A stretch of 64,000 nt of DNA from positions 6,265,501 through 6,329,500 of the forward strand of contig NZ_CP134706.1 in the NCBI RefSeq assembly GCF_038246755.1, written 5' to 3'. The position numbers and the translations under genes were made by a program. The notes under the pieces were generated by a model that saw only the letters and a list, made by a program, of their open reading frames with translations, was not told where the DNA came from and made no database searches. The DNA is from Micromonospora sp. FIMYZ51 (GTDB lineage: Bacteria > Actinomycetota > Actinomycetes > Mycobacteriales > Micromonosporaceae). This document shows, piece by piece, positions 24,045-32,597 of the stretch (position 1 is its first letter; the number at the start of each line of letters is the position of its first letter).

Positions 24045-24761
24045 TCAGACCAACCCACCGTCGGCCCCGCCGCTCCCCCGGTCGATCAACGCTGCGGCTA
24101 TCTCGCTCATGCTGGTGACCACCGCATCCGCCCCGGCGAGCCGGAAGGCGTCGACCTTCGCGGGTCGATTCGCGTAGCCGATCACCGCGACCCCGGCGGC
24201 CCGCGCTCCCTCGATATCCGAGATCGAGTCACCGATCAGCACACACCGCCCCGCCGGCTCGCCGACGGAGCGCACGGCTTGCAGGATCGGTTCCGGGTTG
24301 GGTTTCATGCGGCCCGGCTCGGCGTACGCCCGGCCGATGACCGGCGAGACGTGCTCGGCGAGCCGGTGCGCCGCGAGGTAGGCGGTCACCGCGCCGGCCG
24401 AGTTGTTACTCACTGCCGCCACCGGCATCCCGGCCTGCCGGGCCGCCACGATGACCTCCCGGCCGTACGGTGTCGGCACCGCAGTCTCGACGGCTCGGCG
24501 CTCGGCCTCGCAGAGCACATCCTCTACCGCCCGCGTGACGCCGTGGTCGCCGGCCGCGCCCGTGCGGCGTAGCACTTCGAGCGGGTCCGGCTCGCTGGCG
24601 AGGTCCGGTGGCACGTCGACCCCGCGCCGCCGCAGTACGTCCACCAGTTCGGCCGCGACCTGCGGCGCGGGATACCCGGCGAAGATGCTGCACACCGGTC
24701 CGTCGAAGTCGAGCAGCACCGCGCCGATCTCGCCAAACAGGTGGCCCAGGTCGGCGCTCAT
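24045..24761 (-). CDS. HAD-family hydrolase paired with the GntR regulator
   Basis: 238 residues. HAD motifs: VLLDFDGPVCSIF (I), AAVSNNSAGA (II), KPNPEPI (III) and LIGDSISDIEGARAAG (IV), with a cap after motif I. It is a phosphatase of the phosphoglycolate-phosphatase-like group; the substrate is unknown. It overlaps the gntR stop by 4 nt. GntR-HAD pairs are recurrent on actinomycete plasmids and AICEs, so it may modulate transfer or replication. Confidence 0.88.
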   Translation of the reverse strand: MSADLGHLFGEIGAVLLDFDGPVCSIFAGYPAPQVAAELVDVLRRRGVDVPPDLASEPDPLEVLRRTGAAGDHGVTRAVEDVLCEAERRAVETAVPTPYGREVIVAARQAGMPVAAVSNNSAGAVTAYLAAHRLAEHVSPVIGRAYAEPGRMKPNPEPILQAVRSVGEPAGRCVLIGDSISDIEGARAAGVAVIGYANRPAKVDAFRLAGADAVVTSMSEIAAALIDRGSGGADGGLV

Positions 24762-25624
24762 CCGTCATACCGGTAGGCGATGGTCGACCACACCGAGTCG
24801 AACCACTGGCGGGACGCCTCTACGAACTGCGTGCCGTGAGACGTGTCGTCATCGGTCACGGCGTAGTGGAACAGCGGCACGTCCTTGCCCATTAGATCGT
24901 AGATCGCCATGGGCTCACCCTTAATCGAAACGGTGCGCTCAACGACCGGATAAAAGCCGTAGAAGACCTCTTCGCCGTTGAGGATGTAGAGCTTGAACAG
25001 GGGCGACGCCCTATGCATCCGCACCTCTACGGTGGTCGAGCGGATCAGACCGAGGTCGCCCAGTTCGGCTACCTGGTCGATGATCCCGTCAGCCGCCCGG
25101 CGCGTGATGCGCTCGGCCCGCTCTCGCACCGCCGGATCATCCGCCTGAGTCTCGGCCCGAGCCGGCAGGGCCATGGGCGCCGTCATGTCGGAGATCAGGA
25201 CCCGCACCGCGATTGTCTCCGGCGCGAGCCTGCCAACTCGCACCTTGTCGAGTGCCTCGGCGAGCGCATCTCGCAGCGTCTCGCCGGAGAATCCGGCGAA
25301 GTCGATAGTGACGTGCGGCCTCTCGAATGAGGCTTCGATGTGTGGCCGCAGCTCCACGGCCCGCTGCGTCTGCGCGCGGACGAACGCCCCGCTGCCCTGC
25401 CGGGACACGATCAGCCGCTCTGCCCGGAGCAGGTCCAAGGCTCGCTTGACCGTTTCCCGCGCCACGCCGTAGCGGGCGGCTAGGTCGGGCTGCGACGGCA
25501 GCTTGTCACCGGGTGCGAGTCGACGCGTGAGGATGGCCGCCCGCAGCTTGTTCGCGATCTGCTGCGAGGCCTGTTTGGGGTCGTCGGGATCTAGCTCGCC
25601 GAGGAAGTCGAGGTTGTCACTCAC
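24758..25624 (-). CDS. GntR-family regulator (KorSA-like) of the element
   Basis: 288 residues from GTG 25624 (MSDNLDFLGELDPDDPKQAS); an in-frame TTG at 25651 is the alternative. The winged HTH is at about residues 20-85 (LAPGDKLPSQPDLAARYGVARETVKRALDLL in pieces), and a C-terminal effector domain follows. It is divergent from the conjugation/replication operon, and two of three TAGCCA-type operators sit in the intergenic region. KorSA of pSAM2, also GntR-type, represses the transfer genes, and the same role is inferred here. Confidence 0.85.
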   Translation of the reverse strand: MSDNLDFLGELDPDDPKQASQQIANKLRAAILTRRLAPGDKLPSQPDLAARYGVARETVKRALDLLRAERLIVSRQGSGAFVRAQTQRAVELRPHIEASFERPHVTIDFAGFSGETLRDALAEALDKVRVGRLAPETIAVRVLISDMTAPMALPARAETQADDPAVRERAERITRRAADGIIDQVAELGDLGLIRSTTVEVRMHRASPLFKLYILNGEEVFYGFYPVVERTVSIKGEPMAIYDLMGKDVPLFHYAVTDDDTSHGTQFVEASRQWFDSVWSTIAYRYDG

Positions 25625-25639
25625 CCGCTCACGGTAGCG

Positions 25640-25731
25640 CTGACTAGCCAAGTTAGGAAAGTGCGCCGCAACCCCTTGACCTGACTAGCCAAGCCGGCTT
25701 ACGTTCGTCCCGTTGAACCTGGCTAGCCAGG
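25640..25731 (+). promoter_or_regulatory. Operator cluster and rightward promoter of the AICE backbone
   Basis: CTGACTAGCCAAG occurs at 25640-25652 and 25681-25693, and the perfect palindrome CCTGGCTAGCCAGG at 25718-25731. A TTGACC -35 (25677-25682) and a TTACGT -10 region 17 bp on overlap the second site. GntR binding here would block rightward transcription and the gntR promoter together. Confidence 0.6.
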
Positions 25732-25944
25732 TACGACAAGCCGAGCGGAAGCCGGGGAAGGCAGCGACTGCGCTGCGCGCCCACGGGCCGTTCGTGTGGT
25801 CGTTCATTCAGAACTACACAGCGACGGAATGCGCGGACGAGCCGTCCTCGGTAGACCCCCGCCTTGAGTCACATGGTGGCCGACCCCCGGTGCAGAGCCG
25901 GGGCGAGCAGGTGTCAGGCAAGGAAGGCGTCCGCGCTGTACGAC

Positions 25945-26090
25945 CTCGGAGCCGGGGGTGGGTGACGCATTCACCGCGGCGACCGGTGACGGATGCCCAT
26001 CGACGAGACGTATTCCCGCCTGGCGGCTTGCGTCACGGACTGCTGACGCAACCCCGCCGGCGGCCTTGCGTCACCACCCGGCTCCGAGGA
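25945..26090 (+). repeat. MITE-like inverted-repeat unit with TGACGSA palindromes
   Basis: The outer arms (CCTCGGAGCCGGG... at 25945 and ...CCCGGCTCCGAGG at 26090) form an imperfect 22-25-bp terminal inverted repeat. Inside are TGACGCA/TGACGGA motifs and a 30-bp palindromic unit at 26045-26074 with 8-bp arms TGACGCAA/TTGCGTCA. It lies in the leader of the backbone operon, 26 bp before the RBS of the first gene. The whole 25732-26125 leader has no gene I can support. Confidence 0.7.
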
Positions 26091-26125
26091 TTCCCCCGCT
26101 GCAACGACCCATACCGGAGGTTCCC

Positions 26126-26371
26126 GTGAGGAAGCACCTCGCTCTCATCGCCACCGAGCCGACCGCCGCCGACCTGGCCGCGATCGAGACGGAGTGGCCG
26201 CTGATCGCGGCCGAGCTGGACGTGCTCGACGCCGAGATCACGATGCTCTACGCCGAGGACCACGGCGGCCCGTCGCCGCTGGACTGGCGGCGGCTGCGCC
26301 GGGCCGAGGCCCGCGTCACCCGCGCCGCCGCCGACCTGAGCACCCGCACCGACCCGCGCCGCGCGGCCTGA
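26126..26371 (+). CDS. DUF6284-like small AICE protein
   Basis: 81 residues from GTG 26126 with GGAGG 5 nt upstream. MRKHLALIATEPTAADLAAI is followed by a helical, acidic body with an LDWRRLRRAEARV segment. It matches the small DUF6284-type proteins that open actinomycete plasmid/AICE transfer operons. Function unknown. The stop overlaps the next start (TGATG). Confidence 0.7.
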   Translation: MRKHLALIATEPTAADLAAIETEWPLIAAELDVLDAEITMLYAEDHGGPSPLDWRRLRRAEARVTRAAADLSTRTDPRRAA

Positions 26372-26745
26372 TGTCCCGCATCCGCGCCGCCTTTCACGAT
26401 CCGGACGGGGGGCGGTACGGCATCCCGACCTACTGGTGGCGAGGTGCCCCGCCCGGCTACGCCACCCGCCGCCAACTGACCGCCGCCGGCCTACGGCCTG
26501 CCGGTCAGCCGATCGCCGCTCAGATCCTCTGGCGCGGCGTCGGCGGCACCCGCGCCGCCTACCTGTACCGGGTCGACCTGGCCCAACCGAAGCGCACCGC
26601 CACCCCCGCCCAACGCGTCGCCATCGGCAAAGCGTTGACCGCCCGCCGTACGTGCCGCGTCTGCGGCCAGGTGCGGCCCTACTACATCCCGCGCTCGCTC
26701 GGCGAATGCCTCGCGTGCGCCTACCCGCTGGAGGACGCAGCATGA
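26371..26745 (+). CDS. RRQRL-type zinc-binding protein
   Basis: 124 residues. YATRRQLTAAGLRPAGQP (the family motif, here RRQL), then AYLYRVDLAQPKR, then a zinc ribbon CRVCGQVRPYYIPRSLGEC with CLAC. This family is typical of actinomycete integrative elements, next to the Spd and FtsK genes. It may bind DNA or a partner protein. It overlaps the next gene (ATGA). Confidence 0.78.
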   Translation: MSRIRAAFHDPDGGRYGIPTYWWRGAPPGYATRRQLTAAGLRPAGQPIAAQILWRGVGGTRAAYLYRVDLAQPKRTATPAQRVAIGKALTARRTCRVCGQVRPYYIPRSLGECLACAYPLEDAA

Positions 26746-27542
26746 CCGCCCCCACGATCAACGGCACCCGCTACCCGCAGCCCATCGAAGACCTGTTGCC
26801 CGCCGCCCGGGACCTGGACCTGCCCGACGGCGAGACGTTCCCGTCCCGCAACCGGCTCATGCGCGAGTTCCGCATCGGCGCACCCAAGGCCGGTGAACTC
26901 CTCGCGCTGCTCAAGGCCGAGGCCACCGCGCCGCCGGCCGACACCGCCGAGCCGGACACCCTGGACCCGGCCCCCGCGCCGGCCGCACCCGAGCCCGCCC
27001 CGCTGGCCGAGCCGGACCCGACGCCCACGCCGGAGATCACGACGGCCGAGCCGCCGGCCGAGGCCAGCGCGGTCAGTCGCCCGGACACGCCCACCCCGAC
27101 CGGCCCGGCTCACCAGCCGGTGGTGTGGCCGGTGGTGCTGATGGCCCTCGGCGCGTTCGTGGCCGTTTGGTCCGGATGGGTGGGGCTCGGGAAGCTCACC
27201 GGGTTCGGGAAGGTGGACCTGCTGCCCGGGATCGTGGAGCCGGGTTCGTGGGCCACGATCGACTCCGCGATCACGCTTCCGATCGGGGTGGAGGCGTACG
27301 CCGCCTATGCCCTCTACGTGTGGCTGTCCGGTCGGGTGCCGACCCGGGCGCGCACGTTCGCCAAGTGGTCGGCGTTGGCCTCCCTCGCCGTCGGCGCGCT
27401 GGGCCAGGTCGCCTACCACCTGCTCACCGCCTACGACGTCACCGCCGCCCCGTGGTGGATCACCACCCTCGTGTCCTGCCTGCCGGTGGCGGTGCTCGGC
27501 ATGGGCGCGGCGCTCGCGCACCTCGTCCGTACGCACGACTAG
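26742..27542 (+). CDS. Spd/DUF2637-like membrane protein for intramycelial spread
   Basis: 266 residues. The N-terminal 60 residues have a helix-turn-helix-like FPSRNRLMREFRIGAPKAGE, then a Pro/Ala/Glu-rich linker (about 65-125). Four membrane segments follow, containing AVWSGWVGLGKLTGFGKVDL and TLPIGVEAYAAYALYVWLSG, typical of DUF2637/SpdB-like proteins. Spd proteins help plasmids spread through mycelium. ATGA-coupled to the previous gene and 91 bp upstream of the translocase gene. Confidence 0.75.
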   Translation: MTAPTINGTRYPQPIEDLLPAARDLDLPDGETFPSRNRLMREFRIGAPKAGELLALLKAEATAPPADTAEPDTLDPAPAPAAPEPAPLAEPDPTPTPEITTAEPPAEASAVSRPDTPTPTGPAHQPVVWPVVLMALGAFVAVWSGWVGLGKLTGFGKVDLLPGIVEPGSWATIDSAITLPIGVEAYAAYALYVWLSGRVPTRARTFAKWSALASLAVGALGQVAYHLLTAYDVTAAPWWITTLVSCLPVAVLGMGAALAHLVRTHD

Positions 27543-27633
27543 TTCCGCCCGGCGGCGCGGCCCTTCGGCCTAGGAACCGTGCCGCGCCGCCGGTCCCCCT
27601 TCCGATCTGAGGACCGTTGGAGGAAACCCCATC

Positions 27634-29838
27634 ATGACGTCCCCCCGAGATGACGACCGTTTCGACTGGCAGGCCGCTGAGGCCGACCTGACCGACCCGA
27701 CCACCGCCGGCCCGGATGCCGAGGTGGTGGACCTGGACGCCGCCCGGTCCCGCCGGCAGGCTTCCGTCACGCCCGACGATGACGGAAGCGACCTGGCCGA
27801 CGCCCCCCGGCGGTTGGTCGACTCCCCGGCGGCGCAGCGGTCCCCGCGCTTCACCGTCGCCGCGTTGCAGGACGCGAAGCGGCGGCCGATCGTGCCGGCG
27901 TGGCTGCGCTCGCGCGCCGAGCTGCGCGACGCCGCCCGCTGGACGGTCGGGCACCTGTTCCACGCCGGCGCCTACCACCTCACCCGCTCCCCGAAGTACG
28001 CCGGCAAGCTCGCGTGGCGGGCACCGCGCGGCGCGGGTCGGCTGCTGACCGGGTGGGGCCGCTGGCTGTTCGACCTCCAGGGCGAGCACGTCCGCCAGCT
28101 CATGGCCGACAAGGGCGACGCGGAGATGTACCTCAAGGCGTCCAAGCTGCGCGACCAGCGCGTCAGGTGGCGGGGCTTCGTCACCGCCGCCGTCGTCCTC
28201 GGCGTGCTCCCGGCGCTGGGTATCGCCTACGCGCTCGCCCCGGCGGGTGCCCGCTACGCCACCCTCGCCGCCCTCCTCGCGGCCCTCGGCGCGCTCGGAC
28301 GGCCGGCGGACAAGCCGCTGCTCGACACCGCCGTCATGGTGCCCAAGGTGCAGAAGCTGACCTCGGATGTGGTGGTTCGGGCGTTGGGCAACCTCGGCAT
28401 CACCGGCATCAACCAGGCGCTGTCCAAGGGAGACCGGGGCAAGGACTGGTTCCCCGCCCCGATCACCCGTGACGGCCCCGGCTGGCGCGCCGATGTGGAG
28501 CTGCCGAACGGCGTCACCGCCACCGAGGTCATCGAGAAGCGCGAGAAGCTGGCCGCCGGCCTCAGCCGCCCCCTCGGCTGTGTGTGGCCCGAGGGGCAGC
28601 CGGAGGTGCACCCCGGCCGGCTCGTGCTGTGGGTGGGCGATCAGGACATGTCCAAGGCCCGCAAGCCCGTGTGGCCGCTGCTCAAGGGCGGCACCGTGGA
28701 CCTGTTCCGGCCGCAGCCGTTCGGCACCGACCCGCGCGGCCGGTGGGTCGAGCTGACCCTGATGTTCATGGCGATGGTCATCGGCTCCATCCCCCGCATG
28801 GGCAAGACGTTCACGCTGCGGGAGGTACTGCTCATCGCCGCGCTCGACCCGCGTGCGGAGATCCACGCCTACGACCTCAAGGGCACCGGCGACCTGTCCG
28901 CCCTGGAGCAGGTCACCCACCGCTACCGCGCCGGTGAGGAGGACGAGGACATCGAGTACGCGGTGGCCGGCATGCGGGAGCTGCGCGAGGAACTGCGCCG
29001 CCGCGCCAAGGTGATCCGCGACCTCCCCCGCGACCTCTGCCCGGAAAACAAGGTCACCCCCGAGCTGGCGTCCAAGAAGAGCTTGGGTCTGCACCCGCTG
29101 GTCATCGGGGTGGACGAGTGCCAGAAGTGGTTCGAGCACCCCGAGTACGGCAAGGAACTGGAAGCCATCAGCACCGACCTTGTCAAGCGCGGGCCAGCGC
29201 TGGGCATCATCCCCGTCTTCGCCACCCAGCGGCCGGACGCCAAGAGCCTGCCCACCGACATCAGCGCGAACGCGTCGACCCGGTTCTGCCTCAAGGTGAT
29301 GGGGCAGACCGAGAACGACATGGTGCTGGGCACCTCGCAGTACAAGCAGGGCATCCGGGCGACGATGTTCGCCTGGACGGACAAGGGCACCGGCTACTTC
29401 GTCGGCGAGGGCGCCGACGCGAGGATCACCACCACCGTCAACATCGACGGCCCCCTGGCCGAGCGGATCGCCGCCCGCGCCCGCGCCGCCCGGGAGGCCG
29501 CCGGACGGCTCACCGGGCACGCCCTCGGCGAGCAGCCCGCCACCGCCCCGGCGCTGTCGTTCCACCTGCTGGAGGACATCGCCGCCGTGGTGCCGGCCAG
29601 TGAGGCCAAGGTGTGGTGCCGCACCGTCGCGGCCCGGCTGGCCGAGCTGCGGCCCGAGGTCTACGACGGGTGGGACGCCGAGCGGGTCACGGTCGCGCTC
29701 AAGCCGTTCGGGGTGAAGGTCGGGCAGACGTGGGGCACCGACCCGGACACCGGCAAGGGCGCGAACCGGGGCGGCTTCGAACGCGCTGCGATCATCGCCG
29801 CCATCGCGGAGCGTAACCGGAAGCGGGACGCGAGCTGA
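27634..29838 (+). CDS. FtsK/SpoIIIE-type conjugative DNA translocase (TraB/TraSA-like)
   Basis: 734 residues. An N-terminal cytoplasmic region is followed by two membrane segments (about 180-225), then an AAA+ motor with Walker A GSIPRMGKTFTLRE (about 385-395) and Walker B LVIGVDECQKWF (about 489). The C-terminus has a winged-helix-like region (RPEVYDGWDAERVTVALKPF). One such protein suffices for AICE transfer of double-stranded DNA. A 9-bp-arm palindrome of the TGACGSA family (27761-27788) is embedded in frame near residue 45. Confidence 0.92.
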   Translation: MTSPRDDDRFDWQAAEADLTDPTTAGPDAEVVDLDAARSRRQASVTPDDDGSDLADAPRRLVDSPAAQRSPRFTVAALQDAKRRPIVPAWLRSRAELRDAARWTVGHLFHAGAYHLTRSPKYAGKLAWRAPRGAGRLLTGWGRWLFDLQGEHVRQLMADKGDAEMYLKASKLRDQRVRWRGFVTAAVVLGVLPALGIAYALAPAGARYATLAALLAALGALGRPADKPLLDTAVMVPKVQKLTSDVVVRALGNLGITGINQALSKGDRGKDWFPAPITRDGPGWRADVELPNGVTATEVIEKREKLAAGLSRPLGCVWPEGQPEVHPGRLVLWVGDQDMSKARKPVWPLLKGGTVDLFRPQPFGTDPRGRWVELTLMFMAMVIGSIPRMGKTFTLREVLLIAALDPRAEIHAYDLKGTGDLSALEQVTHRYRAGEEDEDIEYAVAGMRELREELRRRAKVIRDLPRDLCPENKVTPELASKKSLGLHPLVIGVDECQKWFEHPEYGKELEAISTDLVKRGPALGIIPVFATQRPDAKSLPTDISANASTRFCLKVMGQTENDMVLGTSQYKQGIRATMFAWTDKGTGYFVGEGADARITTTVNIDGPLAERIAARARAAREAAGRLTGHALGEQPATAPALSFHLLEDIAAVVPASEAKVWCRTVAARLAELRPEVYDGWDAERVTVALKPFGVKVGQTWGTDPDTGKGANRGGFERAAIIAAIAERNRKRDAS

Positions 29839-29841
29839 CCC

Positions 29842-29940
29842 CGGATTGGTCCTAGGTCTAGGAGCAGGCACCTCCTAGACCTAGGACCGCCCCTAGGAAC
29901 CAATCCGAACCCTGATCAGGACGCTAGGAATCTAGCGGCC
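29842..29940 (+). repeat. Nested CCTAGG palindromes after the translocase gene
   Basis: 16-bp perfect stem (29849-29864 and 29872-29887, 7-nt loop) built from CCTAGGTCTAGGAG, an outer ATTGG/CCAAT pair, and two more CTAGG motifs up to 29937. It starts 11 bp after the traB stop. It could be a terminator, or the clt-type recognition region of the translocase; AICE clt loci usually lie near tra. Confidence 0.6.
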
Positions 29941-29979
29941 TCCCCCGACCACACCCGAAAACCGGCCCTGGAGGCTGTC

Positions 29980-30231
29980 ATGACCCCCCGCGACCTGCTA
30001 GCCGCCGCACCCTGCCTCACCATCCTCCTGCTCACGCTCGGTTACCTCGCACTCTGCGTGGTCGACCCGTTCGGACGCTGCCGCACCTGCCACGGCACCG
30101 GCCGCAAGCGCTCCCCGCTCAACCGCGCCGGCCGGGAATGCCGCCGCTGCGCCGGCACCGGCCTGCGGCTGCGCGTCGGCCGGCACGCCATCAACCACAT
30201 CAAGGACGAGTACCAGGCGGCCAAGCGATGA
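29980..30231 (+). CDS. Small membrane protein with DnaJ-like zinc fingers
   Basis: 83 residues. One N-terminal membrane segment (PCLTILLLTLGYLALCVV), then two CxxCxGxG motifs (CRTCHGTGRK and CRRCAGTGLR) as in DnaJ zinc fingers, then a basic tail (HAINHIKDEYQAAKR). Such membrane-CxxCxGxG proteins recur in actinomycete AICEs. Overlaps the next gene (ATGA). Confidence 0.72.
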   Translation: MTPRDLLAAAPCLTILLLTLGYLALCVVDPFGRCRTCHGTGRKRSPLNRAGRECRRCAGTGLRLRVGRHAINHIKDEYQAAKR

Positions 30232-30509
30232 CCCGCCCCGAGCACACCGACTGGTGCGGACGCGACCACCGCTGCGGCCTCGGCGAGCACCGATCCCCAG
30301 AGATCGTGGTCGACCTGCCCGGCCGCGCCCGCGCCGTCCTCGTGCGCGTCCGTACCGATTCCGGGCGGGAGCACGCCGAGGTACGGCTCAGGGTCGCTCT
30401 CGCCTCCCGCGAGGTGGCCGCCCGCCGCCAGTTGGTGGGGCTGCTCGGCGACGTGCGCCAAGCCGTCACCCGCGCCGCCATCGCCGCCCGTCCCCGCCCG
30501 ACACGGTGA
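30228..30509 (+). CDS. HTDWC-motif small protein (distant DUF6907-like)
   Basis: 93 residues: EHTDWCGRDHRCGLGEHRS, a beta-rich core (EIVVDLPGRARAVLVRVR) and a helix (RRQLVGLLGDVRQAV). The plan is that of the two CPDWC proteins at 11.7-12.4 kb. It lies between two AICE backbone genes and is ATGA-coupled. Function unknown. Confidence 0.65.
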   Translation: MTRPEHTDWCGRDHRCGLGEHRSPEIVVDLPGRARAVLVRVRTDSGREHAEVRLRVALASREVAARRQLVGLLGDVRQAVTRAAIAARPRPTR

Positions 30510-30744
30510 CCCGATGGCCACCCGGTGGCTCGCCGCGTCCACGGTGCTCGGCCGATCGGTGACCGACGCCGAGCCGTACCCGCACATCTGCGGCCGGCTG
30601 CTTCCCGCCGACCACGCCCTCAACGGGCGGCCCGTGCTGCTGCAACGCCGTGACTGCGCCGCCTGCGCCCACGGCCGGCACGAACGCCGCCGACCCGATC
30701 ACGCCCCCGACACCTCGCCCGCTCCGATGGAGAGGACCGGCACC

Positions 30745-31647
30745 ATGTCGGACAACCCGCTGTTGACCGCCGCCCTCGGCCACGCCGAACGCGGCTGGCA
30801 CGTCTTCCCGCTGCGCCCCGACGACAAGCGACCCGCCTTCCCCGACCACACCGCCGACGACTGCATCGGCCGCGACCCACGCTGCCGTACGGGGCACGTC
30901 GGGTGGGAGGCCCGCGCCACCACCGACCCCGACCGCATCCGCCGGGCATGGACCGCCCGCCCGTACGGCATCGGGCTGGCGTGCGGGCCGTCCCGCCTCG
31001 TGGTGGTCGACCTCGACAGGCCGAAGGACGGCAGCGCCGGCCCGACCGGGCTGGACACCCTCACCACCCTCGCTCGGCAGCACGGGGCCGGCATCGACGC
31101 CACCTACACCGTGACCACCGGGCGCGGCGGCACCCACCTGTACTACCGGCACCCCGAGGCCGGGCCGGCGTTACGCAACACCGCCGGCACGCTCGGGCCG
31201 ATGGTCGACACGCGCGGCCAGGGGGGATACGTCGTCGCCGCCGGTTCCACGGTCGCCGGTCGGCCCTACACCGTCGATCTAGATACCGACCCCGCTCCGC
31301 TGCCCGCCTGGCTCGCCGCGCTGCTCGCCCCGGCCCCACTGCCGCCGCAACGGCCGGTGGTGGTCGACCTCGGCACCGGACGGGCCGGCGGGTACGTACA
31401 GGCCGCCGTCGCCCGCGAGATCGACCGGGTCACCACCGCCGCCAACGGCGAACGCAACCGGGCGCTGTACATCGCCGCCGTGGCCCTCGGCCAACTCGTG
31501 GCCGGTGGGGCGCTCGGCGAGGACGACGCCCAAAGCGTGCTGGAACAGGCAGGCGTGACGGCCGGGCTGCGCACCGCCGAGGCGTACCGCACCGTCCGAT
31601 CCGGCCTCACCGCCGGCAGCATGCGGCCCCGGACGGTGGCCGCATGA
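30745..31647 (+). CDS. Bifunctional DNA primase/polymerase (prim-pol), AICE replication
   Basis: 300 residues from ATG 30745 (AGAGG 10 nt upstream). LGHAERGWHVFPLRPDDKRP, then VVVDLDRPKDG (catalytic D-x-D), GRGGTHLYYRHPE, and DTRGQGGYVVAAGS are the prim-pol signature motifs. The frame is open up to ATG 30514, which would add 77 residues including CAAC and look coding-like; I favour the shorter form because the prim-pol domain starts there. It forms a RepPP-type module with the DUF3987 protein. Confidence 0.9.
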   Translation: MSDNPLLTAALGHAERGWHVFPLRPDDKRPAFPDHTADDCIGRDPRCRTGHVGWEARATTDPDRIRRAWTARPYGIGLACGPSRLVVVDLDRPKDGSAGPTGLDTLTTLARQHGAGIDATYTVTTGRGGTHLYYRHPEAGPALRNTAGTLGPMVDTRGQGGYVVAAGSTVAGRPYTVDLDTDPAPLPAWLAALLAPAPLPPQRPVVVDLGTGRAGGYVQAAVAREIDRVTTAANGERNRALYIAAVALGQLVAGGALGEDDAQSVLEQAGVTAGLRTAEAYRTVRSGLTAGSMRPRTVAA

Positions 31648-32597
31648 GTCGCCGCCTGCGGCTGCTGGACCTGTTCTGCTGCGCGGGCGGCGCGTCGGCC
31701 GGCTACTACGCCGCTGGCTTCGACGTGGTGGGCGTGGACATCCGACCGCAGCCGCACTACCCGTTCCCCTTCATCCAGGCCGACGCGCTCACCGTGGACC
31801 TGGCCGGCTTCGACGTGATCGCCGCGTCGCCGCCGTGCCAGCGGTTCAGCGCCGCCACTCCCGCGCACCGCCGCGATGAGCACCCCGACCTGATCGAGCC
31901 GACCCGCGAACGGTTGCGGGCAGCGGTGGCCGAGCCGGGCGGGCCGTGGGCGTACGTCATCGAGAACGTGCCCGGAGCACCCCTGCTCGACCCGATCACC
32001 ATCTGCGGCGACAGCCTGCGCCTCGGGGTGCGCCGGCACCGCCTGTTCGAATCGAACGTGCCGCTGGTCGGCACGCCCTGCTGGCACGACCGGCAAACGC
32101 CACCCGTGCCCGTGTACGGCAGCTACGGCCAGCGCGCGGGACGAAAGCCCATCGTCGATGGCGAAGCGTCACCGAACACCGACGCCGCCCGCGCCGCGAT
32201 GGGCATCGACTGGATGCCCTGGCCCAACCTCACCCAGGCCATCCCACCCGCCTACACCCACTGGATCGGCGTGCAACTCATGCGCCACCGCGCCGCCGAC
32301 GCCACCCGACGACGGATGCCACCTGGCCGTGACGCATCCACCGCGGCGGCCGATGACGGATGCCCTGCGGACTCCGTGACGCAACCCGGGCGCCGGACGG
32401 CGAGCGTCGATGACGGAAGCCGCCTGGCCGTCGTCCCCGCCGCTGACGTAACCCCGCCGGCCGGGTTGCGTCACTGCCACTGCGGCAAGCCGCTACGCCG
32501 CCCCGCCACCGGCCGGTGGCCGCGCCACTGCTCCCACGCCTGCCGCCAAGCCGCCTACCGCAACCGCACCACCGCACAGAACGGAGAGGCCGCATGA
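31644..32597 (+). CDS. Phage-type C5 cytosine methyltransferase with repeat-encoded C-terminal insert
   Basis: 317 residues. LLDLFCCAGGASAGYYAAGF (SAM motif), DVIAASPPCQRFSAA (catalytic PCQ), VIENVPGAPL, RRHRLFES, then HWIGVQLMRHRA, where most relatives end. Residues about 228-272 are encoded by the TGACGSA repeat block (32325-32480). After this comes a zinc-ribbon-like HCHCGKPLRRPATGRWPRHC, then SHACRQAAYRN. ATGA overlaps on both sides. It may modify element DNA against host restriction. Confidence 0.85.
   Translation: MSRRLRLLDLFCCAGGASAGYYAAGFDVVGVDIRPQPHYPFPFIQADALTVDLAGFDVIAASPPCQRFSAATPAHRRDEHPDLIEPTRERLRAAVAEPGGPWAYVIENVPGAPLLDPITICGDSLRLGVRRHRLFESNVPLVGTPCWHDRQTPPVPVYGSYGQRAGRKPIVDGEASPNTDAARAAMGIDWMPWPNLTQAIPPAYTHWIGVQLMRHRAADATRRRMPPGRDASTAAADDGCPADSVTQPGRRTASVDDGSRLAVVPAADVTPPAGLRHCHCGKPLRRPATGRWPRHCSHACRQAAYRNRTTAQNGEAA
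32325..32480 (+). repeat. TGACGSA palindrome block inside the methylase gene
   Basis: Contains TGACGCA, TGACGGA, TGACGCA, TGACGGA, TGACGTA and TTGCGTCA in sequence, with the shared stretch TGACGCATCCACCGCGGCGG at 32330. It keeps the reading frame of the host gene. A related block occurs at 21.34 kb, 25.95 kb and 36.35 kb. Confidence 0.75.

Noticed and set aside
25713..26129. Open frame in the leader of the AICE backbone operon
   Set aside because: It starts inside the operator palindrome, has no RBS, and consists mostly of repeat sequence; the first credible gene is at 26126.
27460..29871. Long antisense open frame opposite the FtsK-type gene
   Set aside because: High GC removes stop codons from the antisense strand; the sense frame has Walker A and B motifs and the antisense product has none.
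30514..30744. Separate small gene or N-terminal extension upstream of prim-pol
   Set aside because: The frame is open and slightly coding-like, but the prim-pol domain begins at the ATG at 30745 with its own RBS; kept only as an alternative start.
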